Of a stretch of 64,000 nucleotides of DNA, positions 37,501 through 52,092 are shown in pieces. The stretch lies in assembly GCF_051014685.1 (NCBI RefSeq), contig NC_135055.1, positions 372,001-436,000 on the forward strand, in the 5' to 3' direction. Under the pieces are notes generated by a model. The model was not told the origin of the DNA. It was given only the letters and a program-made list of their open reading frames with translations, and did no database searches. Source of the stretch: Ptiloglossa arizonensis (lineage: Eukaryota > Arthropoda > Insecta > Hymenoptera > Colletidae). Position 1 is the stretch's first letter. Every line of letters begins with the position of its first letter. Position numbers and translations under genes: made by a program.

Positions 37501-40500
37501 AATGGAGAAACGAAGAAATAAACCGAGAAACGGAGAAAGAAACGGACAAACGATCAAAGAAACGGAGAAACGAAGAAAGATACGGAGAAACGAACAAAGA
37601 AACGGAGAAACGAACGAAGAAACGGAGAAACGAAGAGAGATACGGAGAAACGAACAAAGAAACGGAGAAACGAAGAAAGAAACGGAGAAAAGAAGAAAGA
37701 AACAGAGTAACGAAGAAAGAAACGAAGAAACGAAGAAATAAACGGAGAAACGAAGAAAGAAACGGAGAAACGATGAAAGAAACGGAGAAATAAACGGAAA
37801 AACGAGGAAAGAAACAGAGTAACGAAGAAAGAAACGAAGAAACGAAGAAATAAACGGAGAATCGGAGAAATAAATGGAGAAACGAAGAAATAAACCGAGA
37901 AACGGAGAAAGAAACGGAGAAACGAACAAAGAAACGATGAAACGATGAAAGAAACGGAGAAACGAAGAAAGAAACGGAGAATCGGAGAAATAAATGGAGA
38001 AACGAAGAAATAAACCGAGAAACGGAGAAAGAAACGGACAAACGATCAAAGAAACGGAGAAACGAAGAAAGATACGGAGAAACGAACAAAGAAACGGAGA
38101 AACGAACGAAGAAACGGAGAAACGAAGAGAGATACGGAGAAACGAACAAAGAAACGGAGAAACGAAGAAAGAAACGGAGAAAAGAAGAAAGAAACAGAGT
38201 AACGAAGAAAGAAGCGAAGAAACGAAGAAATAAACAGAGAAACGGAGAAAGAAACGGAGAAACGAACAAAGAAACGCAGAAACGGAGAAATAAATGGAGA
38301 AGCGGAGAAAGAAACGGAGAAATAAAGAAAGAAACGGAGAAATAAAGAATGAAACGGAGAAACGAAGAAAGAAACGGAGAAACGAAGAAAGAAACGGTGA
38401 AACGGAGAAATAAATGGAGAAACGAAGAAATAAACGGAGAAACGAAGAAAGAAACGGAGAAACAAAGAAAGAAACGGAGAAACGAAGAAAGAAACGGAGA
38501 AACGTAGAAACGAAGAAAGAAACGGAGAAACGACGAAAGAAACGGTGAAACGAACAAAGTAACGGAGAAACGAAGAAAGAATCGGAGAAACGAACAAAGA
38601 AACGGAGCAACGAACAAAGAAACGGAGAAACGAAGAAAGAAGCGGAGAAACGGAGAAAGAAACGGAGAAATAAAGAAAAAAAACGGAGAAACCAACAAAG
38701 AAACGGAGAAACGAAGAAAGAAACGGAGAAACGAAGGATGAAACGGAGAAACGAAGAAAGAAACGGAGAAATAAATGGAGAAACGAAGATATAAACGGAG
38801 AAACGAAGAAAGAAACGAAGAAACGAAGAAATAAACGGAGAAACGAAGAAATAAATGGCGAAACGAAGAAATGAACGGAGAAACGAAGAAAGAAACGGAG
38901 AAACAAAGAAAGAAACGGAGAAACGGAGAAACGGAGAAAGAAACGGAGAAACGAAGAAAGAAACGGAGAAACGGAGAAATAAATGGAGAAACGAAGAAAT
39001 AAACGGAGAAACGAAGAAAGAAACGGAGAAACGAAGAATGAAACGGAGAAACGAAGAAAGAAACAGAGAAACGAAGAAAGAAACGGAGAAACGAAGAAAT
39101 AAATGTAGAAACGATGAAAGAAACGGAGAAATAAACGGAAAAACGAGGAAAGAAACAGAGTAACGAAGAAAGAAACGAAGAAACGAAGAAATAAACGGAG
39201 AATCGGAGAAATAAATGGAGAAACGAAGAAATAAACCGAGAAAGTGAGAAAGAAACGGAGAAACGAACAAAGAAACGGAGAAACGAACGAAGAAACGGAG
39301 AAACGAAGAGAGATATGGAGAAACGAACAAAGAAACGGAGAAACGAACGAAGAAACGGAGAAACCAAGAAAGAAAGGGAGAAACGAAGAAAGAAACGGAG
39401 AAACGGAGCAATAAATGGAGAAACGAAGAAATAAACGGGGAATCGAAGGAAGAAACGGAGAAAGAAACGGAGAAACGAAGAAAGAAACAGAGTAACGAAG
39501 AAAGAAACGAAGAAACGAAGAAATAAACGGAGAAACGAAGAAATAAATGGCGAAACGAAAAAATGAACGGAGAAACGAAGAGAGAAACGGAGAAACAAAG
39601 AAAGAAACGGAGAAACGGAGAAAAGGAGAAAGAAACGGAGAAACGAAGAAAGAAACGAAGAAACGAAGAAATAAACGGAGAATCGGAGAAATAAATGGAG
39701 AAACGAAGAAATAAACCGAGAAACTGAGAAAGAAACGGAGAAACGAACAAAGAAACGGAGAAACGAACGAAGAAACGGAGAAACGAAGAGAGATACAGAG
39801 AAACGAACAAAGAAACGGAGAAACGAACGAAGAAACGGAGAAACCAAGAAAGAAACGGAGAAACGAAGAAAGAAACCGAGAAACGGAGCAATAAATGGAG
39901 AAACGAACAAAGAAAGAAACGGAGAAACGAAGAAAGAAACGGAGAAACGGAGAAAGAAACGGAGAAACGAAGAAAGAAGCGGAGAAACGGAGAATCGGAG
40001 AAATAAATGGAGAAACGAAGAAATAAACCGACAAACGGAGAAAGAAACGGAGAAACGAACAAAGAAACGGAGAAACGAAGAAAGAAACGGAGAAACGAAC
40101 AAAGAAACGGAGAAACGAACAAAGAAACGGAGAAACGAAGAAAGAAACGGAGAAACGAAGAAGGAAACGGAGAAACGGAGCAATAAATGGAGAAACGAAG
40201 AAATAAACGGGGAAACGAAGAAAGAAACGGAGAAACGAAGAAAGAAACGGAGAAACGAAGAAAGAAACAGAGTAACGAAGAAAGAAACGAAGAAACGAAG
40301 AAATAAACGGAGAAACGAAGAAATAAATGGCGAAACGAAGAAATAAACGGAGAAACGAAGAAAGAAACGGAGAAACAAAGAAAGAAACGGAGAAACGGAG
40401 AAACGGAGAAACGAACAAAGAAACGGAGAAACGAACAAAGAAACGGAGAAACGGAGAAACGGAGAAAGAAACGGAGAAACGAAGAAAGAAACGGAGAAAT

Positions 40501-42240
40501 GAAGAAAGAAACGGAGAAACGGAGAATCGGAGACATAAATGGAGAAACGAAGAAATAAACCGAGAAACGGAGAAAGAAACGGAGAAACGAAGAAAGAAAC
40601 GGAGAAACGAATGAACAAACGGAGTAACGAAGAAAGAAACGGAGAAACGAAGAAATAAACGGAGAAACGAAGAAAGAAACGGAGAAACGACGAAAGAAAC
40701 GGAGAAACGAAGAAAGAAACGGAGAAACGAAGAAAGAAACGGAGAAGCGAAGAAAGAAACGGAGAAACGAAGAAAGAAACGGAGAAACGAAGAAATAAAT
40801 GGAGAAACGAAGAAATAAACGGAGAAACGAAGAAAGAAACGGAGAAACGACGAAAGAAACGGAGAAACGAAGAAAGAAACGGAGAAACGAAGAAAGAAAC
40901 GGAGAAGCGAAGAAAGAAACGGAGAAACGAAGAAAGAAACGGAGAAACGAAGAAAGAAACAGAGTAACGAAGAATGAAACGAAGAAACGGAGAAACGAAG
41001 AAAGAAACGCAGAAAGAAACGGAGTAAAGAAGAAATAAACAGAGTAACGAAGAAAGAAACGAAGAAACGAAGAAATAAACGGAGAAACGAAGAAATAAAC
41101 AGAGAAACGGAGAAAGAAACGGAGAAACGAACAAAGAAACGGAGAAACGAAGAAAGAAACGGAGAAACGAACAAAGAAACGGAGAAACGAACAAAGAAAC
41201 GGAGAAACGAAGAAAGAAACGGAGAAACGAAGAAGGAAACGGAGAAACGGAGCAATAAATGGAGAAACGAAGAAATAAACGGGGAAACGAAGAAAGAAAC
41301 GGAGAAACGAAGAAAGAAACGGAGAAACGAAGAAAGAAACAGAGTAACGAAGAAAGAAACGAAGAAACGAAGAAATAAACGGAGAAACGAAGAAATAAAT
41401 GGCGAAACGAAGAAATAAACGGAGAAACGAAGAAAGAAACGGAGAAACAAAGAAAGAAACGGAGAAACGGAGAAACGGACAAAGAAATGGAGAAACGAAC
41501 AAAGAAACGGAGAAACGAACAAAGAAACGGAGAAACGGAGAAACGGAGAAAGAAACGGAGAAACGAAGAAAGAAACGGAGAAATGAAGAAAGAAACGGAG
41601 AAACGGAGAATCGGAGACATAAATGGAGAAACGAAGAAATAAACCGAGAAACGGAGAAAGAAACGGAGAAACGAAGAAAGAAACGGAGAAACGAAGAAAC
41701 AAACGGAGTAACGAAGAAAGAAACGGAGAAACGGAGAAATAAATGGAGAAACGAAGAAAGAAACGGAGAAACGAAGAAAGAAACGGAGAAACGAAGAAAG
41801 AAACGGAGAAACGGAGAAAGAAACGGAGAAACGAAAAAAGAAGCGGAGAAACGGAGAATCGGAGAAATAAATGGAGAAACGAAGAAATAAACCGAGAAAC
41901 GGAGAAAGAAACGAAGAAACGAACAAAGAAACGGAGAAACGAAGAAACAAACGGAGTAACGAAGAAAGAAACGGAGAAACGGAGAAATAAATGGAGAAAC
42001 GAAGAAGAAACGGAGAAACGAAGAAAGAAACGGAGAAACGGAGAAGTAAATGGAGAAATGAAGAAATAAACGGAGAAACGAAGAAAGAAACGGAGAAACA
42101 AAGAAAGAAACGGAGAAACGAAGAAAGAAACGGAGAAACGGAAAAAGGAACGGAGAAACGAAGAAAGAAACGGAGAAACGGAGAATCGGAGAAATAAATG
42201 GAGAAACGAAGAAATAAACCGAGAAACGGAGAAAGAAACG

Positions 42241-42360
42241 GAGAAACGAACAAAGAAACGGAGAAACGAACAAAGAAACGGAGAAACGAACAAAGAAACG
42301 GAGAAACGAACAAAGAAACGGAGAAACGAACAAAGAAACGGAGAAACGAACAAAGAAACG
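42241..42360. repeat. Six perfect copies of one 20-bp minisatellite variant
   Basis: The variant GAGAAACGAACAAAGAAACG is repeated six times without a mismatch, while surrounding units are mixtures of several variants. The same run of six occurs again at about 46777-46896, as part of a larger duplicated block. This shows local amplification of a single variant by slippage or short unequal exchange. Confidence 0.9.
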
Positions 42361-42550
42361 GAGAAACGGAGAAATAAATGGAGAAACGAAGAAATAAACG
42401 GAGAAACGAAGAAAGAAACGGAGAAACGATGAAAGAAACGGAGAAATAAACGGAAAAACGAGGAAAGAAACAGAGTAACGAAGAAAGAAACGAAGAAACG
42501 AAGAAATAAACGGAGAATCGGAGAAATAAATGGAGAAACGAAGAAATAAA

Positions 42551-44658
42551 TAGAGAAACGGAGAAAGAAACGGAGAAACGATCAAAGAAACGGAGAAACG
42601 AAGAAAGATACGGAGAAACGAACAAAGAAACGGAGAAACGAACGAAGAAACGGAGAAACGAAGAGAGATACGGAGAAACGAACAAAGAAACGGAGAAACG
42701 AACGAAGAAACGGAGAAACCAAGAAAGAAACGGAGAAACGAAGAAAGAAACGGAGAAACGGAGCAATAAATTGAGAAACGAGGAAATAAACGGGGAAACG
42801 AAGAAAGAAACGGAGAAAGAAAGGGAGAAACGAAGAAAGAAACAGAGTAACGAAGAAAGAAACGAATAAACGAAGAAATAAACGGAGAAACGAAGAAATA
42901 AATGGCGCAACGAAGAATTAAACGGAGAAACGAAGAAAGAAACGGAGAAACAAAGAAAGAAACGGAGAAACGGAGAAACGGAGAAAGAAACGGAGAAACG
43001 AAGAAGGAAACGGAGAAACGAAGAAAGAAACAGAGTAACGAAGAAAGAAAGGAAGAAACGAAGAAATAAACGGAGAAACGAAGAAATAAATGGCGAAACG
43101 AAGAAATAAACGGAGAAACGAAGAAAGAAACGGAGAAACAAAGAAAGAAACGGAGAAACGGAGAAACGGAGAAAGAAACGGAGAAACGAAGAAAGAAACG
43201 GAGAAACGAAGAAAGAAACAGAGTAACGAAGAAAGAAAGGAAGAAACGAAGAAATAAACGGAGAAACGAAGAAATAAATGGGGAAACGAAGAAATAAACG
43301 GAGAAACGAAGAAAGAAACGGAGAAACAAAGAAAGAAACGGAGAAACGGAGAAACGGAGAAAGAAACGGAGAAACGAACAAAGAAACGGAGAAACGAACA
43401 AAGAAACGGAGAAACGGAGAAATAAATGGAGAAACGAAGAAATAAACGGAGAAACGAAGAAATAAACGGAGAAACGAAGAAATAAATGGCGAAACGAAGA
43501 AATGAACGGAGAAACGAAGAAAGAAACGGAGAAACAAAGAAAGAAACGGAGAAACGGAGAAACGGAGAAAGAAACGGAGAAACGAAGAAAGAAACGGAGA
43601 AACGGAGAAATAAATGGAGAAACGAAGAAAGAAACGGAGAAACGAAGAAAGAAACGGAGAAACGGAGAAATAAATGGAGAAATGAAGAAATAAACGGAGA
43701 AACGAACAAAGAAACGGAGAAACAAAGAAAGAAACGGAGAAACGAAGAAAAAAACGGAGAAACGGAGAAGGAAACGGAGAAACGAAGAAAGAAGCGGAGA
43801 AACGGAGAATCGGAGAAATAAATGGAGAAACGAAGAAATAAACCGACAAACGGAGAAAGAAACGGAGAAACGAACAAAGAAACGGAGAAACGAAGAAAGA
43901 AACGGAGAAACGAACAAAGAAACGGAGAAACGAACAAAGAAACGGAGAAACGAAGAAAGAAACGGAGAATCGAAGAAGGAAACGGAGAAACGGAGCAATA
44001 AATGGAGAAACGAAGAAATAAACGGGGAAACGAAGAAAGAAACGGAGAAACGAAGAAAGAAACGGAGAAACGAAGAAAGAAACAGAGTAACGAAGAAAGA
44101 AACGAAGAAACGAAGAAATAAACGGAGAAACGAAGAAATAAATGGCGAAACGAAGAAATAAACGGAGAAACGAAGAAAGAAACGGAGAAACAAAGAAAGA
44201 AACGGAGAAACGGAGAAACGGAGAAAGAAACGGAGAAACGAACAAAGAAACGGAGAAACGAACAAAGAAACGGAGAAACGGAGAAACGGAGAAAGAAACG
44301 GAGAAACGAAGAAAGAAACGGAGAAATGAAGAAAGAAACGGAGAAACGGAGAATCGGAGACATAAATGGAGAAACGAAGAAATAAACCGAGAAACGGAGA
44401 AAGAAACGGAGAAACGAAGAAAGAAACAGAGAAACGAAGAAACAAACGGAGTAACGAAGAAAGAAACGGAGAAATGAAGAAATAAACGGAGAAACGAAGA
44501 AAGAAACGGAGAAACGAAGAAAGAAACGGAGAAACGATGAAAGAAACGGAGAAATAAACGGAAAAACGAGGAAAGAAACAGAGTAACGAAGAAAGAAACG
44601 AAGAAACGAAGAAATAAACGGAGAATCGGAGAACTAAATGGAGAAACGAAGAAATAAA
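42551..44658. repeat. Minisatellite higher-order copy A (2,108 bp)
   Basis: It starts at the rare variant TAGAGAAACGGAG followed 23 bases later by the variant ACGATCAAAG, then AAGAAAGATACGG and AAGAGAGATACGG. The same ordered set of rare variants opens the next three copies at 44659, 47086 and 49193 and a further one at 52093. Copy A is 2,108 bp long and matches copy C in length to within one base. Confidence 0.85.
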
Positions 44659-47085
44659 TAGAGAAACGGAGAAAGAAACGGAGAAACGATCAAAGAAACG
44701 GAGAAACGAAGAAAGATACGGAGAAACGAACAAAGAAACGGAGAAACGAACGAAGAAACGGAGAAACGAAGAGAGATACGGAGAAACGAACAAAGAAACG
44801 GAGAAACGAACGAAGAAACGGAGAAACCAAGAAAGAAACGGAGAAACGAAGAAAGAAACGGAGAAACGGAGCAATAAATGGAGAAACGAGGAAATAAACG
44901 GGGAAACGAAGAAAGAAACGGAGAAAGAAAGGGAGAAACGAAGAAAGAAACAGAGTAACGAAGAAAGAAACGAATAAACGAAGAAATAAACGGAGAAACG
45001 AAGAAATAAATGGCGCAACGAAGAATTAAACGGAGAAACGAAGAAAGAAACGGAGAAACAAAGAAAGAAACGGAGAAACGGAGAAACGGAGAAAGAAACG
45101 GAGAAACGAAGAAAGAAACGGAGAAACGAAGAAAGAAACAGAGTAACGAGGAAAGAAAGGAAGAAACGAAGAAATAAACGGAGAAACGAAGAAATAAATG
45201 GCGAAACGAAGAAATAAACGGAGAAACGAAGAAAGAAACGGAGAAACAAAGAAAGAAACGGAGAAACGGAGAAACGGAGAAAGAAACGGAGAAACGAAGA
45301 AAGAAACGGAGAAACGAAGAAAGAAACAGAGTAACGAAGAAAGAAAGGAAGAAACGAAGAAATAAACGGAGAAACGACGAAATAAATGGGGAAACGAAGA
45401 AATAAATGGCGAAACGAAGAAATGAACGGAGAAACGAAGAAAGAAACGGAGAAACAAAGAAAGAAACGGAGAAACGGAGAAACGGAGAAAGAAACGGAGA
45501 AACGAAGAAAGAAACGGAGAAACGGAGAAATAAATGGAGAAACGAAGAAAGAAACGGAGAAACGAAGAAAGAAACGGAGAAACGGAGAAATAAATGGAGA
45601 AATGAAGAAATAAACGGAGAAACGAACAAAGAAACGGAGAAACAAAGAAAGAAACGGAGAAACGAAGAAAAAAACGGAGAAACGGAGAAAGAAACGGAGA
45701 AACGAAGAAAGAAGCGGAGAAACGGAGAATCGGAGAAATAAATGGAGAAACGAAGAAATAAACCGACAAACGGAGAAAGAAACGGAGAAACGAACAAAGA
45801 AACGGAGAAACGAAGAAAGAAACGGAGAAACGAACAAAGAAACGGAGAAACGAAGAAAGAAACGGAGAAACGAAGAAAGAAACGGAGAATCGAAGAAGGA
45901 AACGGAGAAACGGAGCAATAAATGGAGAAACGAAGAAATAAACGGGGAAACGAAGAAAGAAACGGAGAAACGAAGAAAGAAACGGAGAAACGAAGAAAGA
46001 AACAGAGTAACGAAGAAAGAAACGAAGAAACGAAGAAATAAACGGAGAAACGAAGAAATAAATGGCGAAACGAAGAAATAAACGGAGAAACGAAGAAAGA
46101 AACGGAGAAACAAAGAAAGAAACGGAGAAACGGAGAAACGGACAAAGAAACGGAGAAACGAACAAAGAAACGGAGAAACGAACAAAGAAACGGAGAAACG
46201 GAGAAACGGAGAAAGAAACGGAGAAACGAAGAAACAAACGGAGAAATGAAGAAAGAAACGGAGAAACGGAGAATCGGAGACATAAATGGAGAAACGAAGA
46301 AATAAACCGAGAAACGGAGAAAGAAACGGAGAAACGAAGAAAGAAACGGAGAAACGAAGAAACAAACGGAGTAACGAAGAAAGAAACGGAGAAACGGAGA
46401 AATAAATGGAGAAACGAAGAAAGAAACGGAGAAACGAAGAAAGAAACGAAGAAACGAACAAAGAAACGGAGAAACGAAGAAACAAACGGAGTAACGAAGA
46501 AAGAAACGGAGAAACGGAGAAATAAATGGAGAAACGAAGAAGAAACGGAGAAACGAAGAAAGAAACGGAGAAACGGAGAAGTAAATGGAGAAATGAAGAA
46601 ATAAACGGAGAAACGAAGAAAGAAACGGAGAAACAAAGAAAGAAACGGAGAAACGAAGAAAGAAACGGAGAAACGGAAAAAGGAACGGAGAAACGAAGAA
46701 AGAAACGGAGAAACGGAGAATCGGAGAAATAAATGGAGAAACGAAGAAATAAACCGAGAAACGGAGAAAGAAACGGAGAAACGAACAAAGAAACGGAGAA
46801 ACGAACAAAGAAACGGAGAAACGAACAAAGAAACGGAGAAACGAACAAAGAAACGGAGAAACGAACAAAGAAACGGAGAAACGAACAAAGAAACGGAGAA
46901 ACGGAGAAATAAATGGAGAAACGAAGAAATAAACGGAGAAACGAAGAAAGAAACGGAGAAACGATGAAAGAAACGGAGAAATAAACGGAAAAACGAGGAA
47001 AGAAACAGTGTAACGAAGAAAGAAACGAAGAAACGAAGAAATAAACGGAGAATCGGAGAAATAAATGGAGAAATGAAGAAATAAA
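44659..47085. repeat. Minisatellite higher-order copy B (2,427 bp)
   Basis: It opens with the same rare-variant series as copy A and includes the same internal landmark, TAAATGGCGCAACGAAGAATT, at about 45009. It lacks roughly 190 bp of copy A in its first half but carries an extra stretch at its end that includes the six-copy ACAAAG run (about 46777-46896). Confidence 0.82.
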
Positions 47086-49192
47086 TAGAGAAACGGAGAA
47101 AGAAACGGAGAAACGATCAAAGAAACGGAGAAACGAAGAAAGATACGGAGAAACGAACAAAGAAACGGAGAAACGAACGAAGAAACGGAGAAACGAAGAG
47201 AGATACGGAGAAACGAACAAAGAAACGGAGAAACGAACGAAGAAACGGAGAAACCAAGAAAGAAACGGAGAAACGAAGAAAGAAACGGAGAAACGGAGCA
47301 ATAAATGGAGAAACGAGGAAATAAACGGGGAAACGAAGAAAGAAACGGAGAAAGAAAGGGAGAAACGAAGAAAGAAACAGAGTAACGAAGAAAGAAACGA
47401 ATAAACGAAGAAATAAACGGAGAAACGAAGAAATAAATGGCGCAACGAAGAATTAAACGGAGAAACGAAGAAAGAAACGGAGAAACAAAGAAAGAAACGG
47501 AGAAACGGAGAAACGGAGAAAGAAACGGAGAAACGAAGAAGGAAACGGAGAAACGAAGAAAGAAACAGAGTAACGAAGAAAGAAAGGAAGAAACGAAGAA
47601 ATAAACGGAGAAACGAAGAAATAAATGGCGAAACGAAGAAATAAACGGAGAAACGAAGAAAGAAACGGAGAAACAAAGAAAGAAACGGAGAAACGGAGAA
47701 ACGGAGAAAGAAACGGAGAAACGAAGAAAGAAACGGAGAAACGAAGAAAGAAACAGAGTAACGAAGAAAGAAAGGAAGAAACGAAGAAATAAACGGAGAA
47801 ACGAAGAAATAAATGGGGAAACGAAGAAATAAACGGAGAAACGAAGAAAGAAACGGAGAAACAAAGAAAGAAACGGAGAAACGGAGAAACGGAGAAAGAA
47901 ACGGAGAAACGAACAAAGAAACGGAGAAACGAACAAAGAAACGGAGAAACGGAGAAATAAATGGAGAAACGAAGAAATAAACGGAGAAACGAAGAAATAA
48001 ACGGAGAAACGAAGAAATAAATGGCGAAACGAAGAAATGAACGGAGAAACGAAGAAAGAAACGGAGAAACAAAGAAAGAAACGGAGAAACGGAGAAACGG
48101 AGAAAGAAACGGAGAAACGAAGATAGAAACGGAGAAACGGAGAAATAAATGGAGAAACGAAGAAAGAAACGGAGAAACGAAGAAAGAAACGGAGAAACGG
48201 AGAAATAAATGGAGAAATGAAGAAATAAACGGAGAAACGAACAAAGAAACGGAGAAACAAAGAAAGAAACGGAGAAACGAAGAAAAAAACGGAGAAACGG
48301 AGAAAGAAACGGAGAAACGAAGAAAGAAGCGGAGAAACGGAGAATCGGAGAAATAAATGGAGAAACGAAGAAATAAACCGACAAACGGAGAAAGAAACGG
48401 AGAAACGAACAAAGAAACGGAGAAACGAAGAAAGAAACGGAGAAACGAACAAAGAAACGGAGAAACGAACAAAGAAACGGAGAAACGAAGAAAGAAACGG
48501 AGAATCGAAGAAGGAAACGGAGAAACGGAGCAATAAATGGAGAAACGAAGAAATAAACGGGGAAACGAAGAAAGAAACGGAGAAACGAAGAAAGAAACGG
48601 AGAAACGAAGAAAGAAACAGAGTACGAAGAAAGAAACGAAGAAACGAAGAAATAAACGGAGAAACGAAGAAATAAATGGCGAAACGAAGAAATAAACGGA
48701 GAAACGAAGAAAGAAACGGAGAAACAAAGAAAGAAACGGAGAAACGGAGAAACGGAGAAAGAAACGGAGAAACGAACAAAGAAACGGAGAAACGAACAAA
48801 GAAACGGAGAAACGGAGAAACGGAGAAAGAAACGGAGAAACGAAGAAAGAAACGGAGAAATGAAGAAAGAAACGGAGAAACGGAGAATCGGAGACATAAA
48901 TGGAGAAACGAAGAAATAAACCGAGAAACGGAGAAAGAAACGGAGAAACGAAGAAAGAAACGGAGAAACGAAGAAACAAACGGAGTAACGAAGAAAGAAA
49001 CGGAGAAACGAAGAAATAAACGGAGAAACGAAGAAAGAAACGGAGAAACGAAGAAAGAAACGGAGAAACGATGAAAGAAACGGAGAAATAAACGGAAAAA
49101 CGAGGAAAGAAACAGAGTAACGAAGAAAGAAACGAAGAAACGAAGAAATAAACGGAGAATCGGAGAAATAAATGGAGAAACGAAGAAATAAA
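47086..49192. repeat. Minisatellite higher-order copy C (2,107 bp)
   Basis: The whole A+B pair (starting 42551 and 44659) recurs about 4,535 bp downstream as C+D (47086 and 49193): 42551 to 47086 is 4,535 bp and 44659 to 49193 is 4,534 bp. Copy C follows copy A variant by variant where I compared them; one base is missing at about 48622 (AGAGTACGAAG for AGAGTAACGAAG). Confidence 0.83.
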
Positions 49193-52092
49193 TAGAGAAA
49201 CGGAGAAAGAAACGGAGAAACGATCAAAGAAACGGAGAAACGAAGAAAGATACGGAGAAACGAACAAAGAAACGGAGAAACGAACGAAGAAACGGAGAAA
49301 CGAAGAGAGATACGGAGAAACGAACAAAGAAACGGAGAAACGAACGAAGAAACGGAGAAACCAAGAAAGAAACGGAGAAACGAAGAAAGAAACGGAGAAA
49401 CGGAGCAATAAATGGAGAAACGAGGAAATAAACGGGGAAACGAAGAAAGAAACGGAGAAAGAAAGGGAGAAACGAAGAAAGAAACAGAGTAACGAAGAAA
49501 GAAACGAATAAACGAAGAAATAAACGGAGAAACGAAGAAATAAATGGCGCAACGAAGAATTAAACGGAGAAACGAAGAAAGAAACGGAGAAACAAAGAAA
49601 GAAACGGAGAAACGGAGAAACGGAGAAAGAAACGGAGAAACGAAGAAAGAAACGGAGAAACGAAGAAAGAAACAGAGTAACGAGGAAAGAAAGGAAGAAA
49701 CGAAGAAATAAACGGAGAAACGAAGAAATAAATGGCGAAACGAAGAAATAAACGGAGAAACGAAGAAAGAAACGGAGAAACAAAGAAAGAAACGGAGAAA
49801 CGGAGAAACGGAGAAAGAAACGGAGAAACGAAGAAAGAAACGGAGAAACGAAGAAAGAAACAGAGTAACGAAGAAAGAAAGGAAGAAACGAAGAAATAAA
49901 CGGAGAAACGAAGAAATAAATGGGGAAACGAAGAAATAAACGGAGAAACGAAGAAAGAAACGGAGAAACAAAGAAAGAAACGGAGAAACGGAGAAACGGA
50001 GAAAGAAACGGAGAAACGAACAAAGAAACGGAGAAACGAACAAAGAAACGGAGAAACGGAGAAATAAATGGAGAAACGAAGAAATAAACGGAGAAACGAA
50101 GAAATAAACGGAGAAACGAAGAAATAAATGGCGAAACGAAGAAATGAACGGAGAAACGAAGAAAGAAACGGAGAAACAAAGAAAGAAACGGAGAAACGGA
50201 GAAACGGAGAAAGAAACGGAGAAACGAAGAAAGAAACGGAGAAACGGAGAAATAAATGGAGAAACGAAGAAAGAAACGGAGAAACGAAGAAAGAAACGGA
50301 GAAACGGAGAAATAAATGGAGAAATGAAGAAATAAACGGAGAAACGAACAAAGAAACGGAGAAACAAAGAAAGAAACGGAGAAACGAAGAAAAAAACGGA
50401 GAAACGGAGAAAGAAACGGAGAAACGAAGAAAGAAGCGGAGAAACGGAGAATCGGAGAAATAAATGGAGAAACGAAGAAATAAACCGACAAACGGAGAAA
50501 GAAACGGAGAAACGAACAAAGAAACGGAGAAACGAAGAAAGAAACGGAGAAACGAACAAAGAAACGGAGAAGCGAACAAAGAAACGGAGAAACGAAGAAA
50601 GAAACGGAGAATCGAAGAAGGAAACGGAGAAACGGAGCAATAAATGGAGAAACGAAGAAATAAACGGGGAAACGAAGAAAGAAACGGAGAAACGAAGAAA
50701 GAAACGGAGAAACGAAGAAAGAAACAGAGTAACGAAGAAAGAAACGAAGAAACGAAGAAATAAACGGAGAAACGAAGAAATAAATGGCGAAACGAAGAAA
50801 TAAACGGAGAAACGAAGAAAGAAACGGAGAAACAAAGAAAGAAACGGAGAAACGGAGAAACGGAGAAAGAAACGGAGAAACGAACAAAGAAACGGAGAAA
50901 CGGAGAAACGGAGAAAGAAACGGAGAAACGAAGAAAGAAACGGAGAAATGAAGAAAGAAACGGAGAAACGGAGAATCGGAGACATAAATGGAGAAACGAA
51001 GAAATAAACCGAGAAACGGAGAAAGAAACGGAGAAACGAAGAAAGAAACGGAGAAACGAAGAAACAAACGGAGTAACGAAGAAAGAAACGGAGAAACGAA
51101 GAAATAAACGGAGAAACGAAGAAAGAAACGGAGAAACGACGAAAGAAACGGAGAAACGAAGAAAGAAACGGAGAAACGAAGAAAGAAACGGAGAAGCGAA
51201 GAAAGAAACGGAGAAACGAAGAAAGAAACGGAGAAACGAAGAAATAAATGGAGAAACGAAGAAATAAACGGAGAAACGAAGACAGAAACGGAGAAACGAC
51301 GAAAGAAACGGAGAAACGAAGAAAGAAACGGAGAAACGAAGAAAGAAACGGAGAAGCGAAGAAAGAAACGGAGAAACGAAGAAAGAAACGGAGAAACGAA
51401 GAAAGAAACAGAGTAACGAAGAATGAAACGAAGAAACGGAGAAACGAAGAAAGAAACGCAGAAAGAAACGGAGTAAAGAAGAAATAAACAGAGTAACGAA
51501 GAAAGAAACGAAGAAACGAAGAAATAAACGGAGAAACGAAGAAATAAACAGAGAAACGGAGAAAGAAACGGAGAAACGAACAAAGAAACGGAGAAACGAA
51601 GAAAGAAACGGAGAAACGAACAAAGAAACGGAGAAACGAAGAAAGAAACGGAGAAACGAAGAAAGAAACGGAGAAACGAAGAAGGAAACGGAGAAACGGA
51701 GCAATAAATGGAGAAACGAAGAAATAAACGGGGAAACGAAGAAAGAAACGGAGAAACGAAGAAAGAAACGGAGAAACGAAGAAAGAAACAGAGTAACGAA
51801 GAAAGAAACGAAGAAACGAAGAAATAAACGGAGAAACGAAGAAATAAATGGCGAAACGAAGAAATAAACGGAGAAACGAAGAAAGAAACGGAGAAACAAA
51901 GAAAGAAACGGAGAAACGGAGAAACGGACAAGGAAACGGAGAAACGAACAAAGAAACGGAGAAACGAACAAAGAAACGGAGAAACGGAGAAACGGAGAAA
52001 GAAACGGAGAAACGAAGAAAGAAACGGAGAAATGAAGAAAGAAACGGAGAAACGGAGAATCGGAGAAATAAATGGAGAAACGAAGAAATAAA
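49193..52092. repeat. Minisatellite higher-order copy D (2,900 bp)
   Basis: It opens with the TAGAGAAACGGAG and ACGATCAAAG series and follows the layout of copies A and C for about 1.9 kb. It then adds a stretch with AACGCAGAAAGAAACGGAGT at about 51449 that also occurs at about 41008 and 56399, so pieces from elsewhere in the array have been joined. The next copy begins at 52093 and becomes scrambled after about 53 kb. Confidence 0.8.
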
